A stretch of 64,000 nucleotides of DNA from Paenibacillus dendritiformis (GCF_021654795.1 NZ_AP025344.1:2666501-2730500); one strand, 5' to 3'. Shown: positions 46,116-55,566, numbered from the stretch's first letter. The notes: generated by a model not told the origin, from the letters alone. Numbers and translations are program-made.

Positions 46116-46144
46116 TTGACAGAGTCACTACCAAACGTTACTAT
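46116..46144 (+). promoter_or_regulatory. SigA-type promoter of the intact LanKC
   Basis: TTGACA (46116-46121), 17 bases, TACTAT (46139-46144). It is conserved with copy A. The LanKC start is about 335 bases downstream, leaving a long leader. Confidence 0.65.
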
Positions 46145-46278
46145 AAAGGCTATATTATATTGTAAGAGGTTATTATTACCGTATTCCTTGAACCATACTT
46201 CTAGCTCCGACAGATTACTGCATTCGTACAGAAAAGGCAACGGAATGTAGCTTTTACCCCCTTTTATATCACAATTAT

Positions 46279-46307
46279 AAGCTTAAATCTGATCAGCAAG
46301 CTTTTTT
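46279..46307 (+). promoter_or_regulatory. Leader hairpin with T-run, copy B
   Basis: AAGCTT-N14-AAGCTTTTTT in the LanKC leader, with TGATCA in the loop. Conservation in both copies, in sequence that is otherwise diverging, argues for a function such as attenuation. Confidence 0.4.
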
Positions 46308-46480
46308 GTGAAAACTCCAATAGTCAATCATAATAATTCACTCCTGTCTCAACTAGATTTTCTTCCGTAGGTAGTATTACATCATAAAAGTGAGTACCAA
46401 CAGCAAGAGGTAATTAGAAATAGGCAAGCTTTCCCTAGATATGTGGAATACACAAATAATGAAATATGGGCGGGATATGT

Positions 46481-49087
46481 ATGGAAGGAAATATGCTTTA
46501 CCATCAGTACTTGAAACCAAATTCAGAATATTACGAAAAAATGAGCGCGACAGTAAAGGCATATGAAGTGAATGAGATTCCTGATACATATGCTGTTATT
46601 TCAGACAATGACTCCGTTTGGAAGCACTATCATGTTAAGGGATTAACACTACCAGAGCAAGGATGGAAAATTCATGTAACTGCGACATTAGAAGATTCAC
46701 AGGGTGTGCTAGAAAAGGTTTCTCGGTTATGTATAGATAGAAAAATTGACTTCAAGCACCTTAAGGATAGAAACAGTTTTCTTGAGATGAATTCGAAAAA
46801 TGCTAATCGTGCTTCTTCTGGGAAATTTATAACAATATACCCTCTTAATAATGAAAGCTTTGTTGACTTGTTAGAATTGATTTCTTCAACAGTCCGGGAT
46901 TTTCAAAAAGGACCTTATATTCTTAATGATAAGAGATGGAAAAATAGCAATGTCTTTTATAGATATGGAGGATTTAAAAGTATAATTAATGAACATGGTG
47001 AACATTGTATTAGAGATAATCAAGGAAATTTAATTAAGGATCAAAGAACTCCTTTTTACCAAGTTCCTGACTTTGTAAAGGATTTCGATGATTATCTGAA
47101 TACCATTAATAATGACTTGGAAACGAAAGCGGATGGCAATTTAGAGAAATATGAGATTGAAACGGCACTGACCTATAGTAATGCTGGTGGGGTATACCTT
47201 GCGACTCGAAAGAAAGATAATATGAAAGTGATTATCAAGGAAGCCAGACCAAAGGCAGGTTTAGATGGGGTAGGTCAAGATGCCTTATCTAGGCAAAAAA
47301 TCGAGTATGATGCTTTGAAAAAACTTAAAGATGTACCCGGTGTTGTGAATTTGATAGAGTATTTCCAAGAATGGGAACATTGTTTTTTAGTAGAGGAATT
47401 CATAGAGGGGCAAGACTTAAGGCAATGGATGGCCCGAGATTTTCCATTCATTAAAGACAGTGATCGTTTGCGTGATCACGCTGAAAAAGTTAAAAAGATA
47501 CTGTTACAACTTTTCTCACTAATACATAATATACATAAAAATGGAGTGGCGATGGGTGATTTGCAACCATCAAATGTAATGGTAACCGAGGACTTAACCG
47601 TTAGGATAATAGATTTTGAAACTGCGATGCCCGTAAGCTCTGAAGACAACCCTAGTATGGCTACGACTGGATTTGTTTCGCGGGAAATGAAAGTCAGTGG
47701 TGCGAGAGATTGGTTCGGATTAAAGAAAATTATACTCTTTTTGGCACTTCCAGTCCTTTCCTCAGAAGATTTAGAGGGGTATCTACAATCTAACCATTTT
47801 AATTGGATAAAAGAAAACTATGGAGATTCATTTTATCGTTTCATTGTAGATTTACAAGAAAAATGCAATAAGAGAATAAATGACTACCAAAAGTATACCC
47901 CGAAAGAAATTAACCTCTGTGATCAGCCAAGTGACTTTAACATCTCTTCTATTATTGATAAGTTAATAAAAGGAATTGAAAATAATTTAACTAATGATGA
48001 AAGGTTCATTAACGGTGACATTCGTCAGTTCATGATGAGCGGGGCGAAGTTCAACTTTTTAACTGGCGGAAGTGGCGCAGCTTTTACACTTACTAAAAAA
48101 CAATCTAAAACTGTAGAAGTAGATCAATGGATTCAAAGTTTTTTATTAGACAATTTAGATCGAATTGAAGACAATGGATTGCTGACTGGAAAGACAGGGA
48201 TATTGGCTTTGCTTTATGAAAAAGGTTATAAAGAAGTTGTCTTCAATGAAATGAAGGTTTTAAAAGATAACATTAATGAAACTAATATTTCTTTACGCTC
48301 AGGTCTTTCAGGAATAGGTTTATTCGTAATTAGTTTATACCTGGAAACAGAGAACAAAGAATATTTACAATTTGCAAAAGAAATAGAAGAATTAATTGAA
48401 TGTAACAGAGTTAAAGGTGAACCGTTAAGAGTTAGTGACTGGATGGCGGTTAATATAGGTGCGATTGATGGTTTATCCGGGGTAGCGCTGTTTTATTCAG
48501 CACTTTATTCAGCTACCAATAATAAAAAATATCTAAAAAAGGCTGAGTTATTACTAAAGGAAGATTTAGAATCAACAAAAAAAGATGATGCGAGTGGTGT
48601 GTTACAAACATTAGATAAGAGAAATCGCCTTTTGCCGTATCTTTCCGGAGGATCTATTGGAATTGCTATTTCAATTTGGTTTTTAAATCATGTGAGTGGA
48701 CAAGACCTTTATAAAGAAGAGATGGATGCGATTTTAAAATTATCAAAGATTTGTTGTACAATTAGTGGAAGTTTATTTGATGGCGCAGGTAGTTTCCTTT
48801 TAATCCCTTCCATGGTGGAACGTAGTAAAAAACGCGAGAAAATGGTTAGTGAGGTCTTGGAGTTACTTAATATTTTTTTAATTGAGAAGAATGGTTATTA
48901 TGTATATCCAGGACAATTTTCTTTTAGATTAGCCGATGATGTTTATACAGGGAGTTCAGGAATAATTTTAGCATTAATGGGGGTAGTCAAAGATAATCCA
49001 CTCTATTGGTTACCATTGATCAATTCGGATCAATTTCTAGAAAGAACAAAGGCCAAGGTTCTAGCAGTAAGTGGTGAACAAGTGTAA
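46481..49087 (+). CDS. lanKC: Class III lanthipeptide synthetase LanKC (lyase-kinase-cyclase), intact
   Basis: An 868-residue three-domain enzyme that phosphorylates Ser/Thr of the precursor, eliminates phosphate and closes (methyl)lanthionine or labionin rings. Residues 1-215 are the lyase (LPEQGWKIHVTATLED, SSGKFITIYPLNN). Residues 225-490 are the kinase, with Lys in VIIKEARP (about 253), catalytic loop GDLQPSNVM (about 359) and DFETA (about 379) in place of DFG. The rest is the cyclase (LPYLSGGSIGIAISIW). It lacks the Cys-Cys-His zinc ligands of LanC and LanL, so it is class III, not IV. The start at 46481 matches copy A. Confidence 0.93.
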   Translation: MEGNMLYHQYLKPNSEYYEKMSATVKAYEVNEIPDTYAVISDNDSVWKHYHVKGLTLPEQGWKIHVTATLEDSQGVLEKVSRLCIDRKIDFKHLKDRNSFLEMNSKNANRASSGKFITIYPLNNESFVDLLELISSTVRDFQKGPYILNDKRWKNSNVFYRYGGFKSIINEHGEHCIRDNQGNLIKDQRTPFYQVPDFVKDFDDYLNTINNDLETKADGNLEKYEIETALTYSNAGGVYLATRKKDNMKVIIKEARPKAGLDGVGQDALSRQKIEYDALKKLKDVPGVVNLIEYFQEWEHCFLVEEFIEGQDLRQWMARDFPFIKDSDRLRDHAEKVKKILLQLFSLIHNIHKNGVAMGDLQPSNVMVTEDLTVRIIDFETAMPVSSEDNPSMATTGFVSREMKVSGARDWFGLKKIILFLALPVLSSEDLEGYLQSNHFNWIKENYGDSFYRFIVDLQEKCNKRINDYQKYTPKEINLCDQPSDFNISSIIDKLIKGIENNLTNDERFINGDIRQFMMSGAKFNFLTGGSGAAFTLTKKQSKTVEVDQWIQSFLLDNLDRIEDNGLLTGKTGILALLYEKGYKEVVFNEMKVLKDNINETNISLRSGLSGIGLFVISLYLETENKEYLQFAKEIEELIECNRVKGEPLRVSDWMAVNIGAIDGLSGVALFYSALYSATNNKKYLKKAELLLKEDLESTKKDDASGVLQTLDKRNRLLPYLSGGSIGIAISIWFLNHVSGQDLYKEEMDAILKLSKICCTISGSLFDGAGSFLLIPSMVERSKKREKMVSEVLELLNIFLIEKNGYYVYPGQFSFRLADDVYTGSSGIILALMGVVKDNPLYWLPLINSDQFLERTKAKVLAVSGEQV

Positions 49088-49108
49088 TGTTTAGCTTGCA
49101 AAATGAGC

Positions 49109-49190
49109 GTGTGACACTGATGGTAACAGGCCAGAGGGAGGCTGTAACAGTAACAACGACTCTAGCAATGATGTGGTCGACAGCAAGTAT
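49109..49190 (+). pseudogene. Precursor relic after LanKC, copy B
   Basis: GTGACACTGATGGTAACAGG and GTAACAGTAACAACGACTCT recall the DTDGKGQ and Thr-rich parts of the precursors but with lost frame. It occupies the same position as the leaderless relic in copy A (37804-37911). Both copies therefore lost the first precursor's leader before or after duplication. Confidence 0.5.
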
Positions 49191-49244
49191 TCGGTGCCAC
49201 TAAATGAAAGCCAAATTATAAACTATGTAAAGGAGGTGAGAAAA

Positions 49245-49391
49245 ATGAACACAGTATTGGAATTGCAAAAATTAGCGCATGACACAGATGGTAAAGGGCA
49301 AGCAGTGGATGCAACACCAACAACAGTTACAGTGACAACAGTAACAACAACTGTTGCTGGTTGGTCGACACAAAGTCAGCATCACTGCTAA
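49245..49391 (+). CDS. Class III lanthipeptide precursor B1
   Basis: A 48-residue peptide with leader MNTVLELQKLAHDTDGKGQA. The core is VDATPTTVTVTTVTTTVAG followed by WSTQSQHHC. Ser41-x2-Ser44-x3-Cys48 is the labionin motif of class III products. The nine Thr before it could become dehydrobutyrine. AAAGGAGGTGAG precedes the start. It is the first of three tandem precursors immediately after LanKC. The DNA is identical to that of B3. Confidence 0.9.
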   Translation: MNTVLELQKLAHDTDGKGQAVDATPTTVTVTTVTTTVAGWSTQSQHHC

Positions 49392-49443
49392 AAAGAATCT
49401 CAAAATTAAATAACTGCCGTACAATAGTTTGGAGGTGAAAAAA

Positions 49444-49569
49444 ATGAATGCGGTATTGGAATTGCAAAAATTAGCGCATGACACAGATGGTAAAGGCCAA
49501 GCAGCGGATGCAACACCAATATTAACTACACCAACTCGTTGGTCGACACAAAGTCAGCATCACTGCTAA
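49444..49569 (+). CDS. Class III lanthipeptide precursor B2
   Basis: A 41-residue peptide with leader MNAVLELQKLAHDTDGKGQA. Its core ADATPILTTPTR then WSTQSQHHC is shorter and less Thr-rich than B1 and B3 but keeps the same C-terminal Ser-x2-Ser-x3-Cys motif. TTTGGAGGTG lies upstream. Variation is confined to the middle of the core, which suggests the ring is essential and the middle is free to diversify. Confidence 0.9.
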   Translation: MNAVLELQKLAHDTDGKGQAADATPILTTPTRWSTQSQHHC

Positions 49570-49621
49570 ATGAATCTTAAAAAAATAAATAACTACCGTA
49601 CAAAAGTTGGAGGTGAAAAAA

Positions 49622-49768
49622 ATGAACACAGTATTGGAATTGCAAAAATTAGCGCATGACACAGATGGTAAAGGGCAAGCAGTGGATGCAACACCAACAA
49701 CAGTTACAGTGACAACAGTAACAACAACTGTTGCTGGTTGGTCGACACAAAGTCAGCATCACTGCTAA
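49622..49768 (+). CDS. Class III lanthipeptide precursor B3 (identical to B1)
   Basis: A 48-residue peptide with the same 147 bases as B1, so the same leader, Thr-rich segment and WSTQSQHHC end. GTTGGAGGTG precedes it. Perfect identity next to a diverged B2 points to recent duplication or gene conversion. Confidence 0.9.
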   Translation: MNTVLELQKLAHDTDGKGQAVDATPTTVTVTTVTTTVAGWSTQSQHHC

Positions 49769-49858
49769 ATGAATCTAAAAAAATTAAATAAGAATAACTG
49801 ATTGCAAAAGTTAAATGCCAAATTTATTCTTGATTAAACCTAGTAACAATTATTAAAT

Positions 49859-49905
49859 AATTCTGGGGTGCTTAGTTGAGTGGAGTTCAGCAAAGCGCCC
49901 AGAAT
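49859..49905 (+). terminator. End hairpin of precursor array, copy B
   Basis: AATTCTGGGGTGCTT and AAAGCGCCCAGAAT pair with one mismatch, as at 41094-41142. It lies after precursor B3. Confidence 0.6.
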
Positions 49906-49939
49906 ACCTATCATACTCATAAATCATAAGAAAATCAAG

Positions 49940-50066
49940 AGAGGGCGATAAATTCACTTTAACGAGGATATAACTGGTGGTAGTAGGGAGAGCAGTTTTA
50001 TTGATGAAACTATTGATTTTATTAATAGCCTTGCGCCAGTAGAGAAATATAAAAAGATTATTGACG
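49940..50066 (+). pseudogene. Methyltransferase fragment, copy B
   Basis: From CACTTTAACGAGGATATAAC to AAAAAGATTATTGACG this is nearly identical to 38133-38246 of the copy A methyltransferase, including the GGTAGTAGGGA and TTTATTGATGAAACT parts. It begins with the same GAGAGGG ribosome site but lacks the first 37 codons. It is cut at motif I by an IS fragment. Confidence 0.85.
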
Positions 50067-50700
50067 TTGCTTGATCCATCGAAAAAAAACCTCTATGCTC
50101 CATCGTGCTTTATAGATCGTGGCGATTTGCTCAGCCGATACATGCAGCAAGCTCGTTGCGACACGAATCTCTGATCCTGAAAAAGTGCGCCGTTTCTCGG
50201 ACCGGCCTTGTTCGATACCCCATTGGCAGGTGATGTCTCGCGTGACATTGGTTCCTTCCACGGCTTGTCGTTGTAATGATTGCGGCGTGACCAAGGTTTC
50301 TTTAATCCGTACTACGAAATATTGGTGTTACTTCTCGTGCGTATCGAAACGTTCAATCTTCCCGTAAGCGCGATCCTCGACCATGATATAGTCGGGATTG
50401 GCCAGCTTTTCACCGATCGGCCCATCATGCTTGATCGTCACCGTTTTGGTAACTTTCACCGGTTGCTTGGCCGCCACATCGTAAGCTACATTTACGCTCG
50501 GCAATCCACAGTCCGCAGCGCGGTCTGCACCAGACCGATAACTTTCCCACTAACTTTCCCAATTGCCTAATCAGCTTCATATAACATCTCATTTAACGCA
50601 GCGGGCCGAGACAAGCTCGACCTCTTCCAGAAGAAGCATTTCGAGGTGAAAAAATCGCTTAAGCAAGCAAAAACCAGATCTGCTGACTGACCACAGCAGT
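50067..50700 (-). mobile_element. IS4/IS1634-like transposase remnant
   Basis: On the minus strand IYKARWSIEVFFRWIKQ, the Glu-containing end of a DDE transposase, follows TRDITCQWGIEQGRSEKRR. Earlier parts such as VTKTVTIKHDGPIGEKLANP lie toward 50450 in other frames. Both ends are missing, so it is a dead remnant that truncated the methyltransferase copy. Confidence 0.6.
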
Positions 50701-50782
50701 TTTGTTTTTTATCTAACATTCGACATATGTATCACTATTTTTGGAGCCTACTGTAACTGCTAAACTAGAATTAACGGATTCC

Positions 50783-52080
50783 GCTAAAGGTCAAGTCCAA
50801 ATTTATGTGTAAAATCCTCGATGAGATTGCCAGAGTAAAAAGATGCCTAAGCTGCAGTCCTGTCGAGCTTCTTCCGCCACTCATGGTACTCTTTCATCTC
50901 AATATACTTTTTTCCGGCAGACCACTTTTCGTCCTGCTCAATCAACAAGGCTCCAAAAAGGCGAAGGACAGAGGCTCGGTTGGGAAAAATGCGAATGACG
51001 CGTTCTCGACGCCGCAACTCGCCGTTTAGACGCTCTACAGCATTTGTGGTGCGCGTACGTATCCGACAGGCAGCCGGAAGGGCCAAGATCGCTGTCGCAT
51101 CGTCAAAGCCTTCTTCCAAGACCCTCATGGCCTTTGGAGCTTTATCGTCAAATGCTTCTTGTGTCCGCTTCAGCAGTGTACGGGCACTGGTCTCGTCCGC
51201 AGCTTCGTAGATGGCCCTTACATGGGCCTTCTATTCATCCCGCGCACTGACCAAACCACCGTGATGGTCGCTTGTAATGACATCCACACCGTGCAACCCG
51301 CGACTTTTGAGGTGCGTAAAGAAAGCTCCCCACGTTGCGGCTGACTCGGTATCATCGACGGTAAGTCAAAGCAGTTCCCGGTAGCCCTCCGCATTAATCC
51401 CTGTTGCAATCATCACGCCACGTGAGCGAACACGACCGTCTTCCCGGACTTTGACGTACAGGGCATCGACAATAAGAAAGGGGTAGGGCTTGTCCAGTTT
51501 TCGGTTATTCCACTCCTCAACGAGGGGATCCAGTTGTTTGCAGAGTTCACTAACGGTCGATTTGGAGAACTCCGTTCCACACAGTTCTTCGGTGATATTG
51601 CTGATTTTTCGCGTTGACACACCATTGAGCACCATCTCCATCATGGCTAAGACAAGGGCTTGCTCACTGCGTTGGTATCGAGAAAAAAGTTCTGTAGAGA
51701 ACCGACCGTTACGAAAACGCGGCACTGCTTGCAGGGTTAATTGCCCCACCCGTGTTGTCAGCCGATGAGGATAGGATCCATTACGGTAAGCCGCACGTTC
51801 TTCTGAGCGCTCATAGTGCCCCGCCTTCAGCTGTTCCGTTGCTTACGCCTGCAATACTTGATTCAAGATGGACTCTAATAGGCCGCTATCCCCGCATCTC
51901 TTGATTCGGATAAAAACAGTTGATGCAAAAGTTGTGAATCTAGGGTAATCTGGTATTGAGTCATAGCTAGATCCTCCTTTGGAATGTTGTCTCGGCAACT
52001 TCATTCTATACGAGGATCCTTGCTATGGCTCTTCTTTTTTTTCATTTGCTTTTTACACAATTATATGGACTTAGCTTAGC
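50783..52080 (-). mobile_element. IS256-family element, inactive
   Basis: Ends GCTAAAGGTCAAGTCC...TGTGTAAAA and TTTTACACAATTATATGGAC then TTAGCTTAGC are imperfect inverted copies. The minus-strand transposase is split. QLTLQAVPRFRNGRFSTELF, MEMVLNGVSTRKISNITEEL and PFLIVDALYVKVREDG (first Asp) are in one frame, SRGLHGVDVITSDHHGG in another, and the end TTNAVERLNGELRRRERVI in a third. At least two shifts or stops make it inactive. Confidence 0.8.
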
Positions 52081-52237
52081 GAAATTAGGAATGCTGCAAA
52101 AATACATCACTTACCCTACGGCTAGGCATAAATGGCATTCAGCATGGCGAAATAATGTAATTTCTCCTAGGCCCCCTAATTAAACTGGAGCTTCCGGCTC
52201 CAATATTATAAGCTGTTATCAGAGGGGGACAACTAGT

Positions 52238-52343
52238 ATGGGAAAGCACTTTAGCAGGGAAAAACGCCGGCAAATCGTAAAGGAAGCAATGGCCGGCATT
52301 AAGGTGGGAACACTTGCCCGAATGTACGGTGTCCATCCGGATT
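52238..52343 (+). pseudogene. IS3-type OrfA fragment
   Basis: AGAGGGGG then ATG 52238 gives MGKHFSREKRRQIVKEAMAG and VGTLARMYGVHPD, the helix-turn-helix start of an IS3/IS911-type OrfA. It ends after 35 residues where a kinase remnant begins. A piece of the matching OrfB end lies at about 57010-57060. Confidence 0.6.
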
Positions 52344-52350
52344 TAGAAAA

Positions 52351-52481
52351 AGCTGCATGGAAAGGGTGTTCCTTATTTTGAGATCAACCAAAACTATGAG
52401 GAAGAAATGACCGAGGTCTATGATTATATCGAGACGCAAAAACGCAAAATCGTCGACTGCAGGATGCAGCCCCCGCACTGA
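52351..52481 (+). pseudogene. C-terminal remnant of a P-loop kinase
   Basis: GVPYFEINQNYEEEMTEVYD, then YIETQKRKIV, closely matches the last 32 residues of the intact kinase gene at 57959-58525 (GVPYFEIDQNYKEEIMKVYD). So a second copy existed here and only its tail survives. Confidence 0.7.
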
Positions 52482-52531
52482 GGCGTGTCGGCAAGGTCGA
52501 TTGATATCACTTACTTGGAAAGGAAGAGACG

Positions 52532-52935
52532 ATGAAGAAGTTCATATTTCGCAGCAGTTTTATTATTGATTGCGGGATGCGCCAGTGGCAGGGGAGATTT
52601 GCACCGACTGCGTACCCTTCTAAATATGCGGAAAAGAACGGTCATATTGTGGTAGCGCCCTCCGGACTCAAAAATGCGGAGAAAATGGAAGAATTCCTGG
52701 CCAAACACAACGACAGGGAGAAGGCAGCGTTGCGGATGCGATGTATTCGGTTGAAGGGGATGCCATTCTTTATGATGTGCATACAGACGGAGAGACGATT
52801 CAATATACAATAGACAATACCAGAGATTCATTTGCCCAAGATGCCGGTATTCAAGAGACCACCTGCAAGAACATCATAAAAGAAGAGGACGCGAAACAAG
52901 TTACCTATATGATCGAGGGGGCAAGGAATGGATAG
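52532..52935 (+). pseudogene. DUF4362 lipoprotein-like gene, frameshifted
   Basis: GGAAAGGAAGAGACG precedes ATG 52532. YAEKNGHIVVAPSGLKNAEK then MEEFLAKHNDREK is in one frame. MYSVEGDAILYDVHTDGETI, TIDNTRDSFAQDAGIQETTC and KEEDAKQVTYMIEGARNG continue in another. This order fits DUF4362 secreted proteins. The signal/lipobox region is also out of frame (CGMRQWQG). Confidence 0.6.
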
Positions 52936-53090
52936 GAGGATCATATATTCCAACTAAAAATATCGGAATATTATTATTGACGAAGCAGGAATAACCGCTG
53001 CCTGGATTAAGGAAAAAGCGGCGGAGCGCATGCTGGAGGCCCGGAAAGGTTCAGCTAAAGAAGCCCCACTACCCCCACAAACAATACGTT

Positions 53091-53149
53091 TCGGATAACT
53101 ACAAGAAAAAGTAAGAACCCGCCTTAGGTTAGCTCCTAGGCGGGTTCTT
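53091..53149 (+). pseudogene. Holin-like toxin tail and its terminator, relic copy
   Basis: TCGGATAACTACAAGAAAAA then GTAA is identical to the end of the toxin gene at 59433-59528 (SDNYKKK). A matching terminator follows, AAGAACCCGCC/GGCGGGTTCTT (53113-53149). The toxin start is gone. Confidence 0.7.
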
Positions 53150-53154
53150 ATGCT

Positions 53155-53312
53155 TTGGTACCCATCCACAGGAATTCCAAGCATTGCTGTAGTCCCCTTC
53201 ATTGTCCTGGACTTGGAACACGATGCAGTCCTGTCCCCGTTCTGCAGCTTTAAATCAATTCCGGCATATGGCCGAACCCTCTGATTAAGTCTCCGATTCA
53301 ACTTTCGCATCG
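53155..53312 (-). pseudogene. Fragments of a YesM-type sensor kinase
   Basis: Three short stretches match the intact kinase at 59746-61449 in the same order: CATCCACAGGAATTC (its 3-prime end), CATTGTCCTGGACTTGGAAC with CGATGCAGTCCTGT (ATPase part), and CATATGGCCGAACCCTCTGA (linker after HAMP). The DNA between them is deleted. With the toxin relic at 53091 this is a shrunken duplicate of 59.5-60.4 kb. Confidence 0.7.
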
Positions 53313-53524
53313 CTAATGATCGTAACACAAGTGGTTTGCGTTCCTTTCTTCTTTTTTTCTCTTCATTTGCATATCAGTAGAGGTAAGGCGTTTGCCAATG
53401 CGCTTGTCGGCGATAAGGAAGGCTGAAGGCGTATAATGCTCCATCTTCATTTTACCGCTGCAAGGGCAGTCCATGCTTCCTTGAAAGAGGAAAGAAGATA
53501 GAAAAGGAAGGGGAGGTGGCAAGT

Positions 53525-54418
53525 ATGACCCGCTTAGATTCTCCAGGCTTACGCTTGCGCCAAGCTGTTGAGGAAGAGCGGCCGCTGCAGGTGGCTGGCA
53601 CGATTAACGCCTATGCCGCTATGCTGGCCAAGTCCGCAGGCTTCCGCGCGATTTATTTGTCGGGGGCCGGTGTGGCCAACGCTTCATTCGGCTTGCCGGA
53701 TCTGGGCATTACGACACTGAACGATGTGACGGAGGATGTCCGCCGCATCACTTCGGCGGTCGACCTGCCGCTTCTGGTTGATGCCGACACGGGATTCGGA
53801 AGCGCCTTTAATATTGCCAGAACCATCCGGGAGATGACCAGAGCCGGGGCGGCGGGCGTGCATATCGAGGATCAAGCGATGGCCAAACGATGCGGGCACC
53901 GGCCGAACAAAGCGATTGTGAGCAAGGACGAAATGGCCGATCGGATTAAGACGGCTGTCGATGCCAGGACGGATGGCTCCTTCGTCGTTATGGCGCGCAC
54001 GGACGCTCTGGCATCCGAAGGACTCGATGCTGCGATCGAACGGGCAGCTGCCTATGTGGAAGCCGGGGCGGACATGATTTTTGCCGAGGCGGTTACTGAA
54101 GTGTGGCAGTACCGGAAATTCGCCGAAGCCGTGAACGTGCCGATTCTTGCGAATATTACGGAATTCGGCCAGACGCCGATGCTGTCCGTGGAGGAGCTTG
54201 GAGCCGCCGGCGTCAGCCTCGTGCTCTATCCTCTGTCCGCTTTCCGCGCTATGAATGCCGCGGCTTTACAGGTGTATCAGACGATCCGCCGCGAAGGAAC
54301 GCAGAAAAGCGTCATCGATATGATGCAAACACGCAACGACTTGTATGAATATTTGAAGTATCACGAATACGAAAAAAAGCTGGATGAATTGTTCGCTGCC
54401 GGCAAGGAGGGACAATAA
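53525..54418 (+). CDS. prpB: Methylisocitrate lyase PrpB
   Basis: A 297-residue enzyme of the isocitrate lyase superfamily that cleaves 2-methylisocitrate to pyruvate and succinate in propionate breakdown. It has DADTGFG (metal site, residue 87) and KRCGHR with catalytic Cys123, which is the PrpB version of the family motif. [10 protein letters not shown] places it with 2-methylisocitrate lyases rather than carboxyPEP mutases. ATG 53525 follows GGGGAGG. It is first of three genes. Base composition is markedly GC-rich compared with the lanthipeptide region. Confidence 0.92.
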   Translation: MTRLDSPGLRLRQAVEEERPLQVAGTINAYAAMLAKSAGFRAIYLSGAGVANASFGLPDLGITTLNDVTEDVRRITSAVDLPLLVDADTGFGSAFNIARTIREMTRAGAAGVHIEDQAMAKRCGHRPNKAIVSKDEMADRIKTAVDARTDGSFVVMARTDALASEGLDAAIERAAAYVEAGADMIFAEAVTEVWQYRKFAEAVNVPILANITEFGQTPMLSVEELGAAGVSLVLYPLSAFRAMNAAALQVYQTIRREGTQKSVIDMMQTRNDLYEYLKYHEYEKKLDELFAAGKEGQ

Positions 54419-55543
54419 ATGACAACGGCGAAAAAACAAGGCGGATTAGCCGGAATCATCGCCGGCCAGACGGCGATTGCCACCGTGGGGAAAGAGGGGA
54501 AGGGCCTGAATTACCGGGGGTATTCCATCTACGATCTGGCCGAGCATGCGACCTTCGAGGAAACGGCCTATCTGCTCGTTTACGGAACATTGCCTTCTTT
54601 CAGTGAATTGTCCGCTTATCGCTCGAAGCTGCAGCGCCTGCGCGGACTTCCGGCTGGTCTGAAAAGGGTGCTCGAACAACTGCCGGCCGGATCGCACCCG
54701 ATGGACGTCCTGCGCACAGGGTGCTCGGTTCTCGGCACCATGGAACCTGAGGGTCCTGGACGCAGCCACAGCGATATTGCCGACCGCTTGATGGCCAGCT
54801 TCGGCTCGATGCTGCTGTATTGGCATCATTATGCCCAGACCGGCGCCCGAATCGAGACGGAAACGGACGACAGCAGTATCGCCGGACATTTTCTGCATTT
54901 GCTGCACGGCAAGAAGCCGGAACCGCTGCATGAGCGGGCGATGGACGTTTCTTTGATTCTGTATGCGGAGCATGAGTACAACGCTTCGACCTTTGCCTCC
55001 CGCACCGCCGCTTCTACTCTGTCGGACATGTATTCGGCGATTACTTCAGGCATCGGCACGCTGCGCGGTCCGCTGCACGGCGGCGCGAACGAGGCGGCGA
55101 TGGAACTGATCCAACAGTTCCGCACGCCGGACGAGGCGGAGGCGGGCCTGCGCCGGATGCTGCAGGAGAAAAAACGGATCATGGGCTTCGGGCACCGGGT
55201 CTATTCCGTCTCCGATCCGCGCTCCGATGTCATTAAGGTCTGGTCTCGCAGGCTGTCGGAGCATGCAGGGAATATGAAGCTTTATCGCATCTCCGAACGC
55301 ATTGAATCGGTGATGCGGGAAGAGAAGAAGCTGTTCCCGAACCTGGACTTCTACAGCGCTTCGGCTTACCATCTGATGGGCATCCCGACGGCGATGTTCA
55401 CGCCCGTGTTCGTGATATCACGCACGAGCGGGTGGTCCGCTCACATCATCGAGCAAAGAGCGAACAACAAGTTGATTCGCCCCAACGCGGAATATATCGG
55501 TCCAGAACCGCAGCCGTGGCTGCCGATGGAATCGAGAACATAA
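54419..55543 (+). CDS. prpC: 2-methylcitrate synthase / citrate synthase
   Basis: A 374-residue citrate-synthase family protein. The catalytic residues lie in [12 protein letters not shown] (His about 221) and GFGHRVY (His about 257), with the Asp in [13 protein letters not shown] somewhat altered (Asn-Leu-Asp-Phe-Tyr). It condenses propionyl-CoA with oxaloacetate. Its ATG follows the prpB stop without a gap, so the genes are co-translated. Short length and position fit PrpC/MmgD. Confidence 0.9.
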   Translation: MTTAKKQGGLAGIIAGQTAIATVGKEGKGLNYRGYSIYDLAEHATFEETAYLLVYGTLPSFSELSAYRSKLQRLRGLPAGLKRVLEQLPAGSHPMDVLRTGCSVLGTMEPEGPGRSHSDIADRLMASFGSMLLYWHHYAQTGARIETETDDSSIAGHFLHLLHGKKPEPLHERAMDVSLILYAEHEYNASTFASRTAASTLSDMYSAITSGIGTLRGPLHGGANEAAMELIQQFRTPDEAEAGLRRMLQEKKRIMGFGHRVYSVSDPRSDVIKVWSRRLSEHAGNMKLYRISERIESVMREEKKLFPNLDFYSASAYHLMGIPTAMFTPVFVISRTSGWSAHIIEQRANNKLIRPNAEYIGPEPQPWLPMESRT

Positions 55544-55566
55544 GTACTCGTAAGGGGGAATGCACT

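Noticed and set aside
46481..49087. Class IV synthetase (LanL) instead of class III
   Set aside because: The cyclase part lacks the Cys/His zinc ligands (no CHG motif) required in LanL. The precursors have the class III VLELQ leader and Ser-x2-Ser-x3-Cys motif.
49245..49768. Regular repeats that could look like a CRISPR or satellite array
   Set aside because: The repeat units are whole precursor genes with start, stop and ribosome sites, about 180-200 bases apart. There are no short identical repeats with unique spacers.
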